Shown one piece after another: positions 22,147 through 32,660 of a stretch of DNA of 64,000 bases. The notes under the pieces are model-generated. The model was not told the origin of the DNA. It saw only the letters and a list, made by a program, of their open reading frames with translations, and made no database searches. Made by a program: the position numbers and the translations under genes. The stretch's first letter is position 1. Each line of letters opens with the position of its first letter. The DNA is taken from the NCBI RefSeq assembly GCF_029854215.1, contig NZ_CP122961.1, forward strand, positions 744,001 through 808,000. The letters run 5' to 3'. This DNA is from Halomonas alkaliantarctica. Its GTDB lineage: Bacteria; Pseudomonadota; Gammaproteobacteria; Pseudomonadales; Halomonadaceae.

Positions 22147-22815
22147 ATGACCGCTGTGAAAGCCACGCTAGTGCGTGACTTAACGCTGTTGCTGAGACGC
22201 CGTGGCGAAGTGCTCAACCCGCTGGTGTTTTTTTCCCTGGTGATCACCCTATTTCCGATCGCTATTTCGCCTGACCCAGAGCTGTTAGCAGTGATTGCGC
22301 CAGGTTTGCTGTGGGTGGCAGCTTTGTTAGCCGCACTGCTTTCACTGGACAGCCTGTTTCGTAGCGATTATGACGACGGCAGTCTGGAGCAACTGCTATT
22401 GGCACCGCAGCCGCTAGTCGCTTTAAGTTTGGCCAAAGTGGCCGTGCACTGGCTGCTGACGGGCTTACCGTTGGCGCTGATGGCGCCAATACTGGGTGTT
22501 ATGCTGGCGCTGCCAGCGGGTAGCTACGCCATATTGGCGCTGTCGCTTGCCCTGGGTACGGCAAGCTTGAGTTTGATTGGCGCGATTGGCGCGGCGTTAA
22601 CCGTCGGCTTGGCGCGGGGCGGGGTGCTGCTTTCATTGCTGGTGCTGCCGCTGTATATCCCGGTACTTATTTTTGGCGCAGGCGCGGTGCAGGCGGCCAT
22701 TTTCGGGGACGGTGTCTCCGCACATTTGGCTATCCTGGGCGCGCTGCTCGCCGCCTCACTGATGTTGGCGCCGTGGGCGATTGCCGCATCGCTGCGTATC
22801 AGTATTAACGGTTAA
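22147..22815 (+). CDS. ccmB: Heme exporter protein CcmB
   Basis: Membrane subunit of CcmABCD, about six transmembrane helices and 222 residues from the ATG at 22147 (E. coli CcmB is 220). Family segments [38 protein letters not shown] and the C-terminal [14 protein letters not shown] region are clear. An in-frame TTG at 22045, with a perfect AGGAGGAG ribosome binding site only 12 bases after ccmA, would add 34 residues containing a tandem (H)SSLHG repeat. The true start is therefore uncertain. Confidence 0.92.
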   Translation: MTAVKATLVRDLTLLLRRRGEVLNPLVFFSLVITLFPIAISPDPELLAVIAPGLLWVAALLAALLSLDSLFRSDYDDGSLEQLLLAPQPLVALSLAKVAVHWLLTGLPLALMAPILGVMLALPAGSYAILALSLALGTASLSLIGAIGAALTVGLARGGVLLSLLVLPLYIPVLIFGAGAVQAAIFGDGVSAHLAILGALLAASLMLAPWAIAASLRISING

Positions 22816-22829
22816 GGATAGGACACGCT

Positions 22830-23597
22830 ATGTGGGCCTTTATACATAAGCTGGGATCACCCAAGTGGTTCTACGCTATTAGTGCCAAATTACAGCCCTG
22901 GTTCTGGGCCGCGGCGGCGCTGTTGATCGTCACCGGTTCGCTGTGGGGGTTAGCATTTGCCCCGGCGGATTACCAACAGGGTAATAGCTTCCGAATTATT
23001 TACGTCCATGTGCCGGCGGCCTTTTTAGCCCAGTCCATTTTTATCGCTATGGCGGTTTCCGGCCTGGTGTTTATGGTCTGGAAAATTAAAGTCGCCGATA
23101 TGGCGGGGGCGGTGATGGCACCTCTTGGCGCGGCCATGACTTTTGTCGCGCTGTTTTCCGGCGCCGTATGGGGCGTGCCCACCTGGGGAACCTGGTGGAT
23201 GTGGGATGCACGGCTAACCTCCATGCTTATTCTGTTGTTTTTGTACTTGGGCGTCATTGCGCTGCGTGGCGCTTTTACCAGCCGCGATAGCGCCTCACGG
23301 GCAGCCTCGGTGCTGGCTATGGTGGGGGTGATCAATATTCCCATCATCAAATACTCGGTAGATTGGTGGTACACCCTGCACCAGCCGGCTTCATTTACGC
23401 TGACCTCGCGCCCGGCCATGCCTACCGAAATGTGGCTGCCTCTAGTGATTATGGTGCTGGGTTTCTACAGCTTTTTTATTGCCTTGACGCTGATGCGCAC
23501 ACGTAGCGAAATTCTGCGCCGCGAAGCTAACAAACGCTGGGTACAGGATCTGGTTAAAGGCCAGGTAGTGAACGCGAATGCGGAGGAGGCCCGCTAA
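22830..23597 (+). CDS. ccmC: Heme exporter/handling protein CcmC
   Basis: Inner-membrane heme-handling protein that loads heme onto CcmE. The 255-residue, six-helix protein has the tryptophan-rich motif [13 protein letters not shown] and flanking histidines in YVHVPAA and TLHQPAS. The start ATG follows AAGGATAGG. Its stop overlaps the ccmD start in a TAATG arrangement, indicating coupling. Confidence 0.96.
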   Translation: MWAFIHKLGSPKWFYAISAKLQPWFWAAAALLIVTGSLWGLAFAPADYQQGNSFRIIYVHVPAAFLAQSIFIAMAVSGLVFMVWKIKVADMAGAVMAPLGAAMTFVALFSGAVWGVPTWGTWWMWDARLTSMLILLFLYLGVIALRGAFTSRDSASRAASVLAMVGVINIPIIKYSVDWWYTLHQPASFTLTSRPAMPTEMWLPLVIMVLGFYSFFIALTLMRTRSEILRREANKRWVQDLVKGQVVNANAEEAR

Positions 23598-23788
23598 TGG
23601 CATTTGACTCATTTTCCGAATTTCTCGCCATGGGTGGCCACGCGCCTTATGTATGGTCTGCCTGGGGCGTGACAGCGCTACTGCTGATCGCCAGCGTATG
23701 GCATGCGCGTGCTGAACAGCGCCAACTGCTCAAAGGCTTGAGACGCCGCGCAAAACGCGCAAACAGCGCAAGGGGAAACACCCAATGA
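23597..23788 (+). CDS. ccmD: Heme exporter protein CcmD
   Basis: Small membrane protein (63 residues) that helps release holo-CcmE from CcmC. One transmembrane segment (about 18-36) follows the family-typical [15 protein letters not shown], and the tail is highly basic. It overlaps ccmC by one base and ccmE by four (ATGA). Confidence 0.93.
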   Translation: MAFDSFSEFLAMGGHAPYVWSAWGVTALLLIASVWHARAEQRQLLKGLRRRAKRANSARGNTQ

Positions 23789-24294
23789 CGCCCAAACGTA
23801 AACAGAAGCTCTTTATTATTCTAGGCCTTGTGTCGCTGGCAGCGATTGCCGTGGGGCTGACCCTGTACGCGCTGCGCGCTAACATTAATCTGTTTTTTAG
23901 CCCGGTGCAGATCGCCCAGGGCGATGCACCCATGGAGCGGCAGATTCGCGCCGGTGGCATGGTGAAAGAGGGCTCGGTCTCCCGTGACCCCGAAAGCCTG
24001 GACGTCGAATTTACCGTGACGGATTACGTCGATGACCTGGAGGTCTACTACAGCGGCATCCTGCCCGACCTGTTCCGTGAAGGCCAAGGCGTGGTGGTCG
24101 TCGGTGAACTTCAGGCCGATGGACGCTTGTATGCCGACAAGGTGCTTGCGCGCCACGACGAGAACTATATGCCCCCCGAAGTCGCCCAGGCGCTCGAAGA
24201 AGCGGGCTACTCGCCCGCCGACTACCAGGCCAAAGCCGCCGAAGTGGGCAAACGCCTGGACGAAGACGGCGTTCCCCAGGCAAGCGAATACTAG
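23785..24294 (+). CDS. ccmE: Cytochrome c heme chaperone CcmE
   Basis: Periplasmic, membrane-anchored chaperone that binds heme covalently and hands it to CcmF. The 169-residue protein has one N-terminal signal anchor (about 8-30) and an OB-fold domain. The heme-attachment motif HDENYMP is present, with His124 and Tyr128. A charged, flexible C-terminal tail is present as usual. It overlaps ccmD by an ATGA. Confidence 0.97.
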   Translation: MTPKRKQKLFIILGLVSLAAIAVGLTLYALRANINLFFSPVQIAQGDAPMERQIRAGGMVKEGSVSRDPESLDVEFTVTDYVDDLEVYYSGILPDLFREGQGVVVVGELQADGRLYADKVLARHDENYMPPEVAQALEEAGYSPADYQAKAAEVGKRLDEDGVPQASEY

Positions 24295-24320
24295 GGTAGA
24301 TAGCCCAATTTGGAGCACGC

Positions 24321-26342
24321 ATGCTGATCAAACTGATTCCTGAAATTGGCCACTTTGCCCTCATTATCGCACTGCTGATGGCAGCGGTGCAGGCAGTGAT
24401 GCCGCTGGCCGGTGCCGCCACCCGGCGTCCTCTGTGGATGGCCTATGGTCAGCCCATGGCGGTGGGGCAGTTTGTGTTTATTGCCATTGCCTACGCCTGT
24501 TTGACGGCCAGCTATATGCTGGACGACTTTAGCGTGGCGAACGTGGCCAATAACTCCAACTCGCTGCTGCCCTGGTACTACAAGTTCAGCGCGGTATGGG
24601 GCAACCATGAAGGGTCGGTGCTGCTGTGGAGCTTTATGCTCGCGGGCTGGGGGTTTGCGGCCAGCCTGTTTACCGGCAACCTGCCGCGGGATATGGTCGC
24701 CCGAGTAATGGGCGTAATGGGCATGGTTTGCGTAGGCTTCTTACTGTTTATTCTGATGACATCAAACCCCTTCGAGCGGCTACTGCCCGGTATGCCCCAG
24801 GATGGCGCCGACCTTAACCCGCTGTTGCAAGACTTCGGGCTAGTGGTTCATCCGCCCATGCTCTACATGGGCTATGTAGGCTTTTCCGTGGTGTTTGCAT
24901 TTGCGATTGCGGCGCTGTTGGGTGGACGTTTAGACGCCGCCTGGACGCGCTGGGCACGGCCTTGGACAAACCTGGCGTGGGCGTTTCTGACCGTGGGGAT
25001 TGCACTGGGCAGCTGGTGGGCCTACTACGAGCTTGGCTGGGGCGGCTGGTGGTTCTGGGACCCGGTCGAAAACGCTTCGCTGCTGCCCTGGTTGACGGGT
25101 ACTGCTCTCGTTCACTCGCTAGCCGTGACCGAGAAGCGCGGCTCATTTAAAAGCTGGACCGTGCTGCTGGCGATCTCGACCTTTTCGCTGTCGCTGATGG
25201 GTACCTTTCTGGTGCGCTCTGGTGTGCTGACCTCGGTGCATGCGTTTGCTAACGACCCGGCCCGCGGTTTCTTTATTCTCATGCTGCTGGCCACTACGGT
25301 AACGCTGTCGCTGCTGGTGTTTGCCCTACGCGCGCCGCGGGTGAGTCATAAAGTAGGCTTTAACTGGCTCTCCCGGGATGCGCTGCTGCTGGTCAATAAT
25401 ATCTTTTTGGTGATTATGACCGTTACCGTGCTGCTGGGTACCGTCTATCCGTTGATTCTGGATTCTCTGGGGCTGGGGAAAATCAGCGTGGGGCCGCCTT
25501 ACTTTAATGCCTTGTTTGTCCCGCTTACCGTGATGATGTGTATCTTTATGGGGCTAGGCTCGGTAACGCGCTGGAAAAGCATGGCGGCACGGGATCTGAT
25601 CCGTAAACTGTGGTTGGCAGGCGTGGCCGCGCTGGCGCTAGGCATATTAATGCCGCTGCTGTATCGCGGCGAGTGGAACCTGTTTGTCTCCCTGGGTATC
25701 GTCTCCGCACTCTGGATCGTACTGCCGATGGTGCGCGATATATTCGATAAGACCCGTCACGCCAGTTCGTTTGTGGCCGGTGTCCGCAAGCTTTCCCTGG
25801 CTTACTGGGGCATGGTGCTGGGGCACGTCGGTGTTGCGGTGACTATCGTCGGCGTAACGGTAGTGTCCAACTACAACATTGAGCGCAATGTGCGCATGGC
25901 GCCGGGCACTACAGTAGAAGTGGCGGGCTACCAGTTTACTATGACCGAGTTAACCGAGCGCCGAGGGCCTAACTTCCTTGCTGATACCACGGTTCTGCAA
26001 GTTCAGCGCGGTGACTCAGGGCATAGTTTTACCATGCGTCCAGAGAAGCGTCTCTACCTGGCGACTCGCATGCCGATGACGCAGGTGGCCTTACGGCCAG
26101 GGTTATTTCGGGATCTCTATGTCGCAATGGGCGAAGACCTTGGGGATGGCAGCTGGGCAATGCGGGTGCAGTATAAGCCGTTCGTCCGCTGGCTCTGGCT
26201 GGGTGCACTACTAATGGCGTTCGGCGGTGTATTGGCGGTGCTCGACAAGCGCTACCGCCGCGCTACGGTAACCCGTGAAGCGTCCAAAGTGGGTAGCCAA
26301 GGCGATAGTGCTCAGAACAGCGCACAGGAGGCCACGGTATGA
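24321..26342 (+). CDS. ccmF: Heme lyase CcmF
   Basis: Large multi-spanning membrane protein that, with CcmH, ligates heme to apocytochrome c. The 673-residue protein has the WWD heme-handling motif GWGGWWFWDPVENAS, many transmembrane helices and a periplasmic domain near the C-terminus. Conserved GNHEGSVLLW and VHPPMLYMGYVG are present. It starts 26 bases after ccmE and overlaps ccmG by an ATGA. Confidence 0.97.
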   Translation: MLIKLIPEIGHFALIIALLMAAVQAVMPLAGAATRRPLWMAYGQPMAVGQFVFIAIAYACLTASYMLDDFSVANVANNSNSLLPWYYKFSAVWGNHEGSVLLWSFMLAGWGFAASLFTGNLPRDMVARVMGVMGMVCVGFLLFILMTSNPFERLLPGMPQDGADLNPLLQDFGLVVHPPMLYMGYVGFSVVFAFAIAALLGGRLDAAWTRWARPWTNLAWAFLTVGIALGSWWAYYELGWGGWWFWDPVENASLLPWLTGTALVHSLAVTEKRGSFKSWTVLLAISTFSLSLMGTFLVRSGVLTSVHAFANDPARGFFILMLLATTVTLSLLVFALRAPRVSHKVGFNWLSRDALLLVNNIFLVIMTVTVLLGTVYPLILDSLGLGKISVGPPYFNALFVPLTVMMCIFMGLGSVTRWKSMAARDLIRKLWLAGVAALALGILMPLLYRGEWNLFVSLGIVSALWIVLPMVRDIFDKTRHASSFVAGVRKLSLAYWGMVLGHVGVAVTIVGVTVVSNYNIERNVRMAPGTTVEVAGYQFTMTELTERRGPNFLADTTVLQVQRGDSGHSFTMRPEKRLYLATRMPMTQVALRPGLFRDLYVAMGEDLGDGSWAMRVQYKPFVRWLWLGALLMAFGGVLAVLDKRYRRATVTREASKVGSQGDSAQNSAQEATV

Positions 26343-26866
26343 AGCGACGGCTACTGCTATTACTGTTGCCGGTGTGTTTTTTAGGCATGGCGCTGTTCTT
26401 TTACCAAGGCCTCTCGTTGGATCCCTCCCAGCGCGATTCTGCGCTGATGGCACGCGAGTTCCCGACCTTTGAAGCCACCACGCTGCGTGATGAGAATCGG
26501 CAGGTCGACCAAACGCTGTTAAAGGGTGAAGTGACCCTGGTGAATGTGTGGGGCGAGTGGTGTCCCGCCTGTAAACAGGAAATGCCGCAACTGCTGGAAC
26601 TGGCTGATAACGGCATTCGCATGGTCGGGGTTAACTACCGCGATACCCGCGAGAAAGGTATGCAGTTTCTCAATGAATTTGGCGATCCGTTTGAAGTTAA
26701 TATTTTTGATCCGGAAGGCGAGCTAGGGTTTGATCTTGGCGTCTACGGTGCCCCAGAGACGTTCCTGGTCGATGCCGACGGGGTCATTCGCTATCACCAT
26801 AAAGGCTACGTATCACCGCAAGACCTGCGCGAGCGAATTCTGCCGGAGGTGGAAAAATGGCGCTAA
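26339..26866 (+). CDS. ccmG: Thiol:disulfide interchange protein CcmG/DsbE
   Basis: Periplasmic, membrane-anchored thioredoxin-like protein that reduces apocytochrome c or CcmH disulfides. It has 175 residues, an N-terminal anchor (about 4-23), and active site WCPAC with Cys75 and Cys78. The cis-proline segment GAPETFLVD and the acidic GEW motif typical of CcmG follow. It overlaps ccmF by four bases and ccmH by ten. Confidence 0.96.
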   Translation: MKRRLLLLLLPVCFLGMALFFYQGLSLDPSQRDSALMAREFPTFEATTLRDENRQVDQTLLKGEVTLVNVWGEWCPACKQEMPQLLELADNGIRMVGVNYRDTREKGMQFLNEFGDPFEVNIFDPEGELGFDLGVYGAPETFLVDADGVIRYHHKGYVSPQDLRERILPEVEKWR

Positions 26867-27327
26867 TACGAACCATGACAGCGTTACTACTGCTGGTCAT
26901 AACGTTTGGCGCAATGGCGGGTGGTATCGAACTGCGCGAATTTGACGACCCGGTCATGGAGAAGCGCTATCACGATTTAACCGCCTCCATGCGCTGTCCG
27001 CTGTGTGAAAACCAGGCCATTGACGATTCCGACGCCCCCATTTCAGGAGATATGCGCGATCGGGTTTATCAACTGCTGCAAGAAGGGCAGTCGGATATCG
27101 AAATTATCAACCATATGGTGCAGCGGTTTGGCGAATATATTCTCTACAACCCGCGTTTAGAGAGCCGTACTTATCTGCTTTGGGGCTTGCCCATCGCCCT
27201 GGTGTTGCTAGGCGTTATTGTGGTCGTACTGATGGTGCGCGCCCGCCGCAACGCCTCTGCTAAAGCGTTGAGCGCCGAAGAGCGCCAGCGTATAGATGCG
27301 CTGACTAACCGTAAGAGGTCTTCATGA
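26857..27327 (+). CDS. ccmH: Cytochrome c maturation protein CcmH (CcmL-type)
   Basis: Periplasmic thiol-active subunit of the heme ligation complex. The 156-residue protein has a signal peptide, the redox motif MRCPLCENQ (Cys47, Cys50), a three-helix bundle, and one C-terminal transmembrane helix around 106-126. It corresponds to the N-terminal half of E. coli CcmH. The TPR half is encoded separately by the next gene, as in Pseudomonas. Confidence 0.95.
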   Translation: MALIRTMTALLLLVITFGAMAGGIELREFDDPVMEKRYHDLTASMRCPLCENQAIDDSDAPISGDMRDRVYQLLQEGQSDIEIINHMVQRFGEYILYNPRLESRTYLLWGLPIALVLLGVIVVVLMVRARRNASAKALSAEERQRIDALTNRKRSS

Positions 27328-28562
27328 CGCTGCTCTGGATTGCCATTGCCGTTCTACTGCTCCCCGCGCTGTGGCTGTTGGTTTCGCCGCTCAGAAAGGC
27401 ACGTGCACTGCATGACCAGCAGCGCGATTTTGAAGCCAACGACACCTCCGCCGAGCAGAACGTGGCGATTTTCAAGCGCCGCTTGGCGTCACTGGAAGCG
27501 GCCCGGGAACGCGGCGATATAGATGCTGCACGCTTTGAGGAAGACCGGCTGGAGCTTGAGCGCAGTCTGCTGGACGATACCGCTTTTCGCGAGCGAAGGC
27601 CGCTAAAGGCTGCCGGCGCCGGCCGTATTGTCGTGCCCGTGGTGATGCTCGCTGTGGTCGCTGTTAGCGTTATTTGGTACCAGCACGAGGGCGCCGAGGG
27701 CGACCTGGTGCTGCTGGCCGTGCAGCAAGAAGTTCAGAATGACCCTGATGGTTCGCTTGCCATGTACATCGAGCGCATGGAGGAGCAGGCCGAACGCCAG
27801 CCTGATAATCCCAATGTGTGGAGCGAGCTGTTTCCGCTCTACCGTGAAACCGGACAAATGCCCAAGGCGGTGGACGCCCTGGAGCGCCTGATCGAGATTG
27901 AAGGGCGCATTCCACCGCTGCTCGCCCAGTTGGCGCAAATTCGTTTCTTTATGGCCGAGCGCGAGCTTACCGACGAAGTGCAGGCGTTGGTCGATGAGAC
28001 CTTGGAGCAGGATCCTCGCCAGCCCACCGTGCTGGGCTTGCTGGGTATTAATGCCTTTGACAGCGGCGATTACGAGCAGGCCATTGATCACTGGCGCCGG
28101 GCAATTGCCAATATCGAGGATCCCAACACCGTCTCCTCACTGCGCGACGGCATTCGCGTGGCTCAGGAGCGCTTGGGCGTTGAACCTGAAGAAACCGTCG
28201 CCGAGGGCACCGGCATTCGTGTCCGTGTCTCGCTGGATGAGGAGCTCGTCGGGCGCGTAGATGGCGATGCCAGCGTCTTTATCACCGCCCGCGATATTGA
28301 AGGCGAGTTACCGCCCCTGGCCGTGGTGCGGGCGCAGGTATCCGAGCTGCCCATGACCGTGACGCTAGATAACAGTGCCGCGATGTCGCCACAGGCGCAA
28401 ATCTCCCAGGTTCAGGAAGCCCGTTTAGTGGTGCGTGTTTCACCCTCTGGCCAAGCAATGCCCCAGCCGGGGGATCTGTTCGGTGACCTTGAGAGCGTCA
28501 GCGTCGGGTCTATTGATGACGCAGAGGCGGTTGAAGTGGTGATTAACCGTGTTTTTGAATAA
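27324..28562 (+). CDS. ccmI: Cytochrome c maturation protein CcmI
   Basis: Membrane-bound TPR protein that chaperones apocytochrome c to the heme lyase. The 412-residue protein has two N-terminal transmembrane helices (about 1-20 and 93-112) around a coiled cytoplasmic loop. TPR repeats follow (about 150-300: NPNVWSELFPLYRETGQMPKA, DSGDYEQAIDHW). The C-terminal beta-rich domain is of the kind seen in gammaproteobacterial CcmI. It overlaps ccmH by an ATGA and closes the operon. Confidence 0.93.
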   Translation: MTLLWIAIAVLLLPALWLLVSPLRKARALHDQQRDFEANDTSAEQNVAIFKRRLASLEAARERGDIDAARFEEDRLELERSLLDDTAFRERRPLKAAGAGRIVVPVVMLAVVAVSVIWYQHEGAEGDLVLLAVQQEVQNDPDGSLAMYIERMEEQAERQPDNPNVWSELFPLYRETGQMPKAVDALERLIEIEGRIPPLLAQLAQIRFFMAERELTDEVQALVDETLEQDPRQPTVLGLLGINAFDSGDYEQAIDHWRRAIANIEDPNTVSSLRDGIRVAQERLGVEPEETVAEGTGIRVRVSLDEELVGRVDGDASVFITARDIEGELPPLAVVRAQVSELPMTVTLDNSAAMSPQAQISQVQEARLVVRVSPSGQAMPQPGDLFGDLESVSVGSIDDAEAVEVVINRVFE

Positions 28563-28586
28563 TCGCAACGGGAACGCCGCCTCGGT

Positions 28587-31500
28587 ATGCGCTTAACGTC
28601 GATTCGCTTAGTCGGGTTTAAGTCCTTTGTAGACCCCGTCACGGTGCCTTTCGATGGCAATATGACCGCTATCGTAGGCCCCAACGGCTGCGGTAAATCC
28701 AACATTATTGACGCCGTGCGCTGGGTGATGGGGGAGTCCTCCGCCAAAACACTGCGCGGCGAATCCATGGCCGACGTTATCTTTAACGGCTCCACCGGCC
28801 GTAAACCGATCAGTCAGGCGTCCATAGAACTCAAGTTCGACAACCGCGATGGCGGCATGGGCGGTGTTTACGCCCAGTACGCGGAAATTGCCGTTAAGCG
28901 CTTGGTCACCCGCGACGGACAATCCAACTACTTCTTTAACGGCCAGAAGTGCCGTCGGCGTGATATCGCCGACCTGTTTATGGGTACCGGCCTGGGGCCG
29001 CGCTCCTACGCGATTATCGGCCAGGGCATGATTTCGCGGCTGATCGAAGCCCGCCCCGACGACCTGCGCTCGACGCTTGAAGAGGCCGCGGGTATCTCCA
29101 AATACAAGGAGCGCCGCCGGGAAACCGAAAACCGCATGCGGCGCACCCAGGAGAACCTGGAGCGTCTGGACGATATTCGCGAAGAGCTGGATAAACAGCT
29201 AGAGCGCCTCAAACGTCAGGCTGAAGCCGCCAAGCGCTATCAAGATCTGAAAGAGCAGGAGTATCGGCTCAAGGGCGAGCTGGCGCTGCTGCGTGGGCGC
29301 ACCTTGCGTGCCGAGCAATCGCACCAAGAGAGCCGCGTCCGTGAGTTGGAAATCGCGGTAGAAAAGGATGTCTTCGGCGTCCGCCAGTGCGAAACCCGTC
29401 TGGAACAGGCCCGGGAGCAGCACGACGAACTCTCAGAGGTGCTCGACCGCCACCAGCAGCAGTTCTTCGAAACCACCACGCGCATCGCGCGTTTAGAGCA
29501 GGATCAGGCCCATCGGCGCAGCCGTGAAACCCAGCTGGCCAGCGACATCGCTACGGCTCGGCGCGAGTTGGACGAACAGCGCCGTGTTAGCGAAGGCGAT
29601 CATGAACGTTTAGCCGCGATTGACGATCGCTTTGACGACCTGCTCCCCGAACACGAAGCGCTGGAGGAGCAGCTCGAAAGCCTGGAGCAGGCGTTAGCCG
29701 ACGCGTCTCCGGCGCTGGAAACCGCTGAGCAGCAGTGGGCCGATGCCGAAACCCGCTGGCGGGATGCCAGCCGCGATGCGGATCGCAGCCAGGATCAGTT
29801 GCGCGACCTTGAACAGCGTATCCAGCGCCTGCAGGCTGAAAATCAGCGCCGCCGTCAGCAGCGCAGCGAGGTAGCTGATCTCACTGCACTGCGCGAAGAG
29901 CACGCGGTGTGCCAGGCGCAGTTGAACGAGGCCGAAGAGCAGGCGGAAGGTTTTCAAACCCAGCGCGATCAATGGCAGCAGCGCTACGGCGATGCCAAAG
30001 CGGCCTACCAGCAGGCCACCCAGTCTAGGGACAATCAGCGCGCTGAACTCAGTCAGCGCCAGGGTGAGTTGGCCTCACTTCAAGCGTTGATTGACGCTGC
30101 CCTGGTGGATCACGATCCAGCTATTGGCACGACCTTGGAAGCGTATGGTTTAGCGGATGCCCCGCAGCTGGGTGAAGTGCTGCAGGTTGAGCCCGGTTGG
30201 GAAGCACTTACTTCCTGGTTGCTCGCGCCCTGGCTCAATGCTCGCCTGGTGGATCGCCACCAACTGGCCGCTTTACCTGAAGCGCTAACCACGGAGTGGC
30301 GGCTGATTGATCAAACACCGCCAGCCGCCTCAACCTCTGGCCAGCGATTAGACAGTTTGGTCAAAGGCGCCGGGGCGTTGGGCGAATGGTTAGCAAGCAT
30401 TCACTATACGCAAACGGCAGAAGAGGCGAAGGCGCAGGTAGCGCACCTCGCACCCGGTGAAAGCGTGGTAAGCCAGGATGGCGTTTGGCTGGGCCGCGGA
30501 TGGCTTAACCAGCAGGCCAACGGCGAAGGTATCGACGGGCTGCTATTAACGCGCCGCCGCTACGCCGAACTGACCGCCCAGCGCGAAAGTGAAGAAGAAG
30601 CGCTGGCGCTGGCCGAAGAGCAGTGTGAAGCGGCCAGTGAGAGTATTGAAACGCTGGAGCAGGCCCGTGAGCAGCAGGCCGAACGGGAGCGCGCCCACGC
30701 CGCCACTCTGCAACAGCTGGCGGTAAAAGAGCGCAGCCTGGCCCAGCGTCTGGAACATCTTGAAAGTCGCGCCACTGAGCTTGATGAAGAGCTTGCCCAG
30801 CTGCAAGAGGATGAAGCGGAGTTAGCGCTCACCATCGACGAGCAGCGGGCCCGCTGGCATGTGGCCATGGAGCAGCTTGAAAATGCGGCGCAAACGAGGG
30901 AAGTCAGCGCCGAGCAGCGCAACCGTCAGCGTGAAGCGCGTGACCAGTTGACCCAGCAGCACGCCCCGCTCAAAGCGCAGCAACAGGCGTTGGCGTTGGA
31001 GCGGGAACGCTTAAGTGCCGAGCGCGATAGCCTGCGCTCCCAGCAGGCGCGTTCAAGTGACTCCGAAGAGCGACTCTCGCTGCGTATTGCCGAGCTGGAA
31101 GAGTCCCGGGAAATGCTGATCGAACCCGACGAGCTGGCCGGGGAAGAACTCGAAGAGCTGCTTCATCAGCGCGAGCAGCAGGAAGGGCGCTTGAACGCCA
31201 CTCGTCAGCAGGCCCAGGCACTGGCAGAACAGCTGCGTAATGACGAACTAGCCCGCCAGCAGCACGAGCGTAACCTGGAACAGAGCCGCGAGCAGCTCCA
31301 ACAGCGGCGTATGGATGTACAGGCGCTGGCGCTTAAAGCCGCTACGCAAGATGAGCAGCTAACTGAGCTTGGCCATAACGTCGAAACCCTCGCCGAACAG
31401 TTGCCCGAGGAAGCGACGGAAAGCCGTTGGCAGGAAAGTCTTGAAAGCACCACGGATAAAATTCGCCGCTTGGGGGCAATCAACCTCGCCGCTATTGAGG

Positions 31501-32081
31501 AGTACGATCAGCAGGCCGAGCGGCGAAATTATCTGGAAGCGCAGCACGCTGAGTTGACCGAGGCGCTGGAAACTCTCGAAAGGGCGATTAAACGCATTGA
31601 TCAAGAAACCCGCGTGCGTTTCCGAGAAACCTTTGACCAGGTCAATACGGGTCTACAAACCCTTTTCCCTCGCGTATTCGGCGGCGGTGCCGCATGGTTA
31701 ACGCTAACTGGCGATGACCTGTTGGAAACCGGCGTGGCGATCATGGCCCGTCCGCCGGGTAAAAAGAACAGCACTATTCATCTGCTCTCGGGCGGCGAGA
31801 AGGCGCTGACCGCGCTTTCGCTGGTATTTGCAATTTTTCAGCTTAACCCCGCGCCTTTCTGCATGCTGGATGAAGTGGATGCCCCCTTGGATGACGCCAA
31901 TGTGGGGCGTTACGCTAGATTGGTGAAAGAGATGTCTGAAAACGTTCAGTTTATCTATATCACCCATAACAAAATTGCCATGGAAGCCGCCGAGCGCTTA
32001 ATGGGGGTCACCATGCAGGAGCCCGGCGTATCACGGTTAGTCTCGGTGGGTATTGAAGAGGCCGCGGCGCTGGTTGACTAA
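28587..32081 (+). CDS. smc: Chromosome partition protein Smc
   Basis: SMC ATPase for chromosome organisation, working with ScpA/ScpB. The 1164-residue protein has N-terminal Walker A VGPNGCGKSNI, and long coiled coils from about 165-510 and 660-990. A globular hinge lies around 515-650, and the C-terminal head has signature LLSGGEKALTALSLVF and Walker B FCMLDEVDAPLDD. It starts 25 bases after ccmI and is followed by zipA and ligA, a common smc-zipA-ligA neighbourhood in Pseudomonas relatives. Confidence 0.97.
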   Translation: MRLTSIRLVGFKSFVDPVTVPFDGNMTAIVGPNGCGKSNIIDAVRWVMGESSAKTLRGESMADVIFNGSTGRKPISQASIELKFDNRDGGMGGVYAQYAEIAVKRLVTRDGQSNYFFNGQKCRRRDIADLFMGTGLGPRSYAIIGQGMISRLIEARPDDLRSTLEEAAGISKYKERRRETENRMRRTQENLERLDDIREELDKQLERLKRQAEAAKRYQDLKEQEYRLKGELALLRGRTLRAEQSHQESRVRELEIAVEKDVFGVRQCETRLEQAREQHDELSEVLDRHQQQFFETTTRIARLEQDQAHRRSRETQLASDIATARRELDEQRRVSEGDHERLAAIDDRFDDLLPEHEALEEQLESLEQALADASPALETAEQQWADAETRWRDASRDADRSQDQLRDLEQRIQRLQAENQRRRQQRSEVADLTALREEHAVCQAQLNEAEEQAEGFQTQRDQWQQRYGDAKAAYQQATQSRDNQRAELSQRQGELASLQALIDAALVDHDPAIGTTLEAYGLADAPQLGEVLQVEPGWEALTSWLLAPWLNARLVDRHQLAALPEALTTEWRLIDQTPPAASTSGQRLDSLVKGAGALGEWLASIHYTQTAEEAKAQVAHLAPGESVVSQDGVWLGRGWLNQQANGEGIDGLLLTRRRYAELTAQRESEEEALALAEEQCEAASESIETLEQAREQQAERERAHAATLQQLAVKERSLAQRLEHLESRATELDEELAQLQEDEAELALTIDEQRARWHVAMEQLENAAQTREVSAEQRNRQREARDQLTQQHAPLKAQQQALALERERLSAERDSLRSQQARSSDSEERLSLRIAELEESREMLIEPDELAGEELEELLHQREQQEGRLNATRQQAQALAEQLRNDELARQQHERNLEQSREQLQQRRMDVQALALKAATQDEQLTELGHNVETLAEQLPEEATESRWQESLESTTDKIRRLGAINLAAIEEYDQQAERRNYLEAQHAELTEALETLERAIKRIDQETRVRFRETFDQVNTGLQTLFPRVFGGGAAWLTLTGDDLLETGVAIMARPPGKKNSTIHLLSGGEKALTALSLVFAIFQLNPAPFCMLDEVDAPLDDANVGRYARLVKEMSENVQFIYITHNKIAMEAAERLMGVTMQEPGVSRLVSVGIEEAAALVD

Positions 32082-32660
32082 CGCCACTTGCTATCTCTCC
32101 CAGCAAATTAGCGAAAGTCTTCTGATTGATCCCAGGGGAAATGTATTGGAGGTCTGAGTGTTTGTAGTGAGCACTGTGAGCAAAAGGGCATTGAGCAAAG
32201 CAGGCGCGATAAAAGCCAAGCGGATAATCTTTTGTTGGTTAAATGCGTAAAAAAATGTCCTAAAGCGTTCAACTTAACTATATTACCCCTACTAATAGCG
32301 CGCTAGAGATGGTTAAACGGCTTATAGAGGGAATACGCACTGGTGGTGAGACGGTTGTCAAAACCGCTTTTCTTGCTTCTAGGATTCCTTTATAAAGCTA
32401 TTTATAGATATTTGATCTAATGATTGTGGCACTTTTGTTTGAAGTTAAGGTCAGAAATTTTCGCTTTAAACAGTGGTGAAATTTTGCCAACACGTGAAAA
32501 TCGCGTTAAATGCAGCAAAAATTGGCCATTTTCATAGTAATCGCGCTATGCTTGGTCTTATTGATAGCAGATAATTATTCAATAGCCGTTACCCATTTTC
32601 AGGCATGACTTTTAGACACCGTGCCTTAGCAACCGGTAAGACGACCATGGAACGTTCGAC
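32082..32660. other. Long AT-rich smc-zipA intergenic stretch
   Basis: These 579 bases hold no supported gene, RNA or clear terminator. The composition is more AT-rich than the flanking genes. It presumably contains the zipA promoter, but no hexamer pair stood out well enough to call. Confidence 0.5.
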
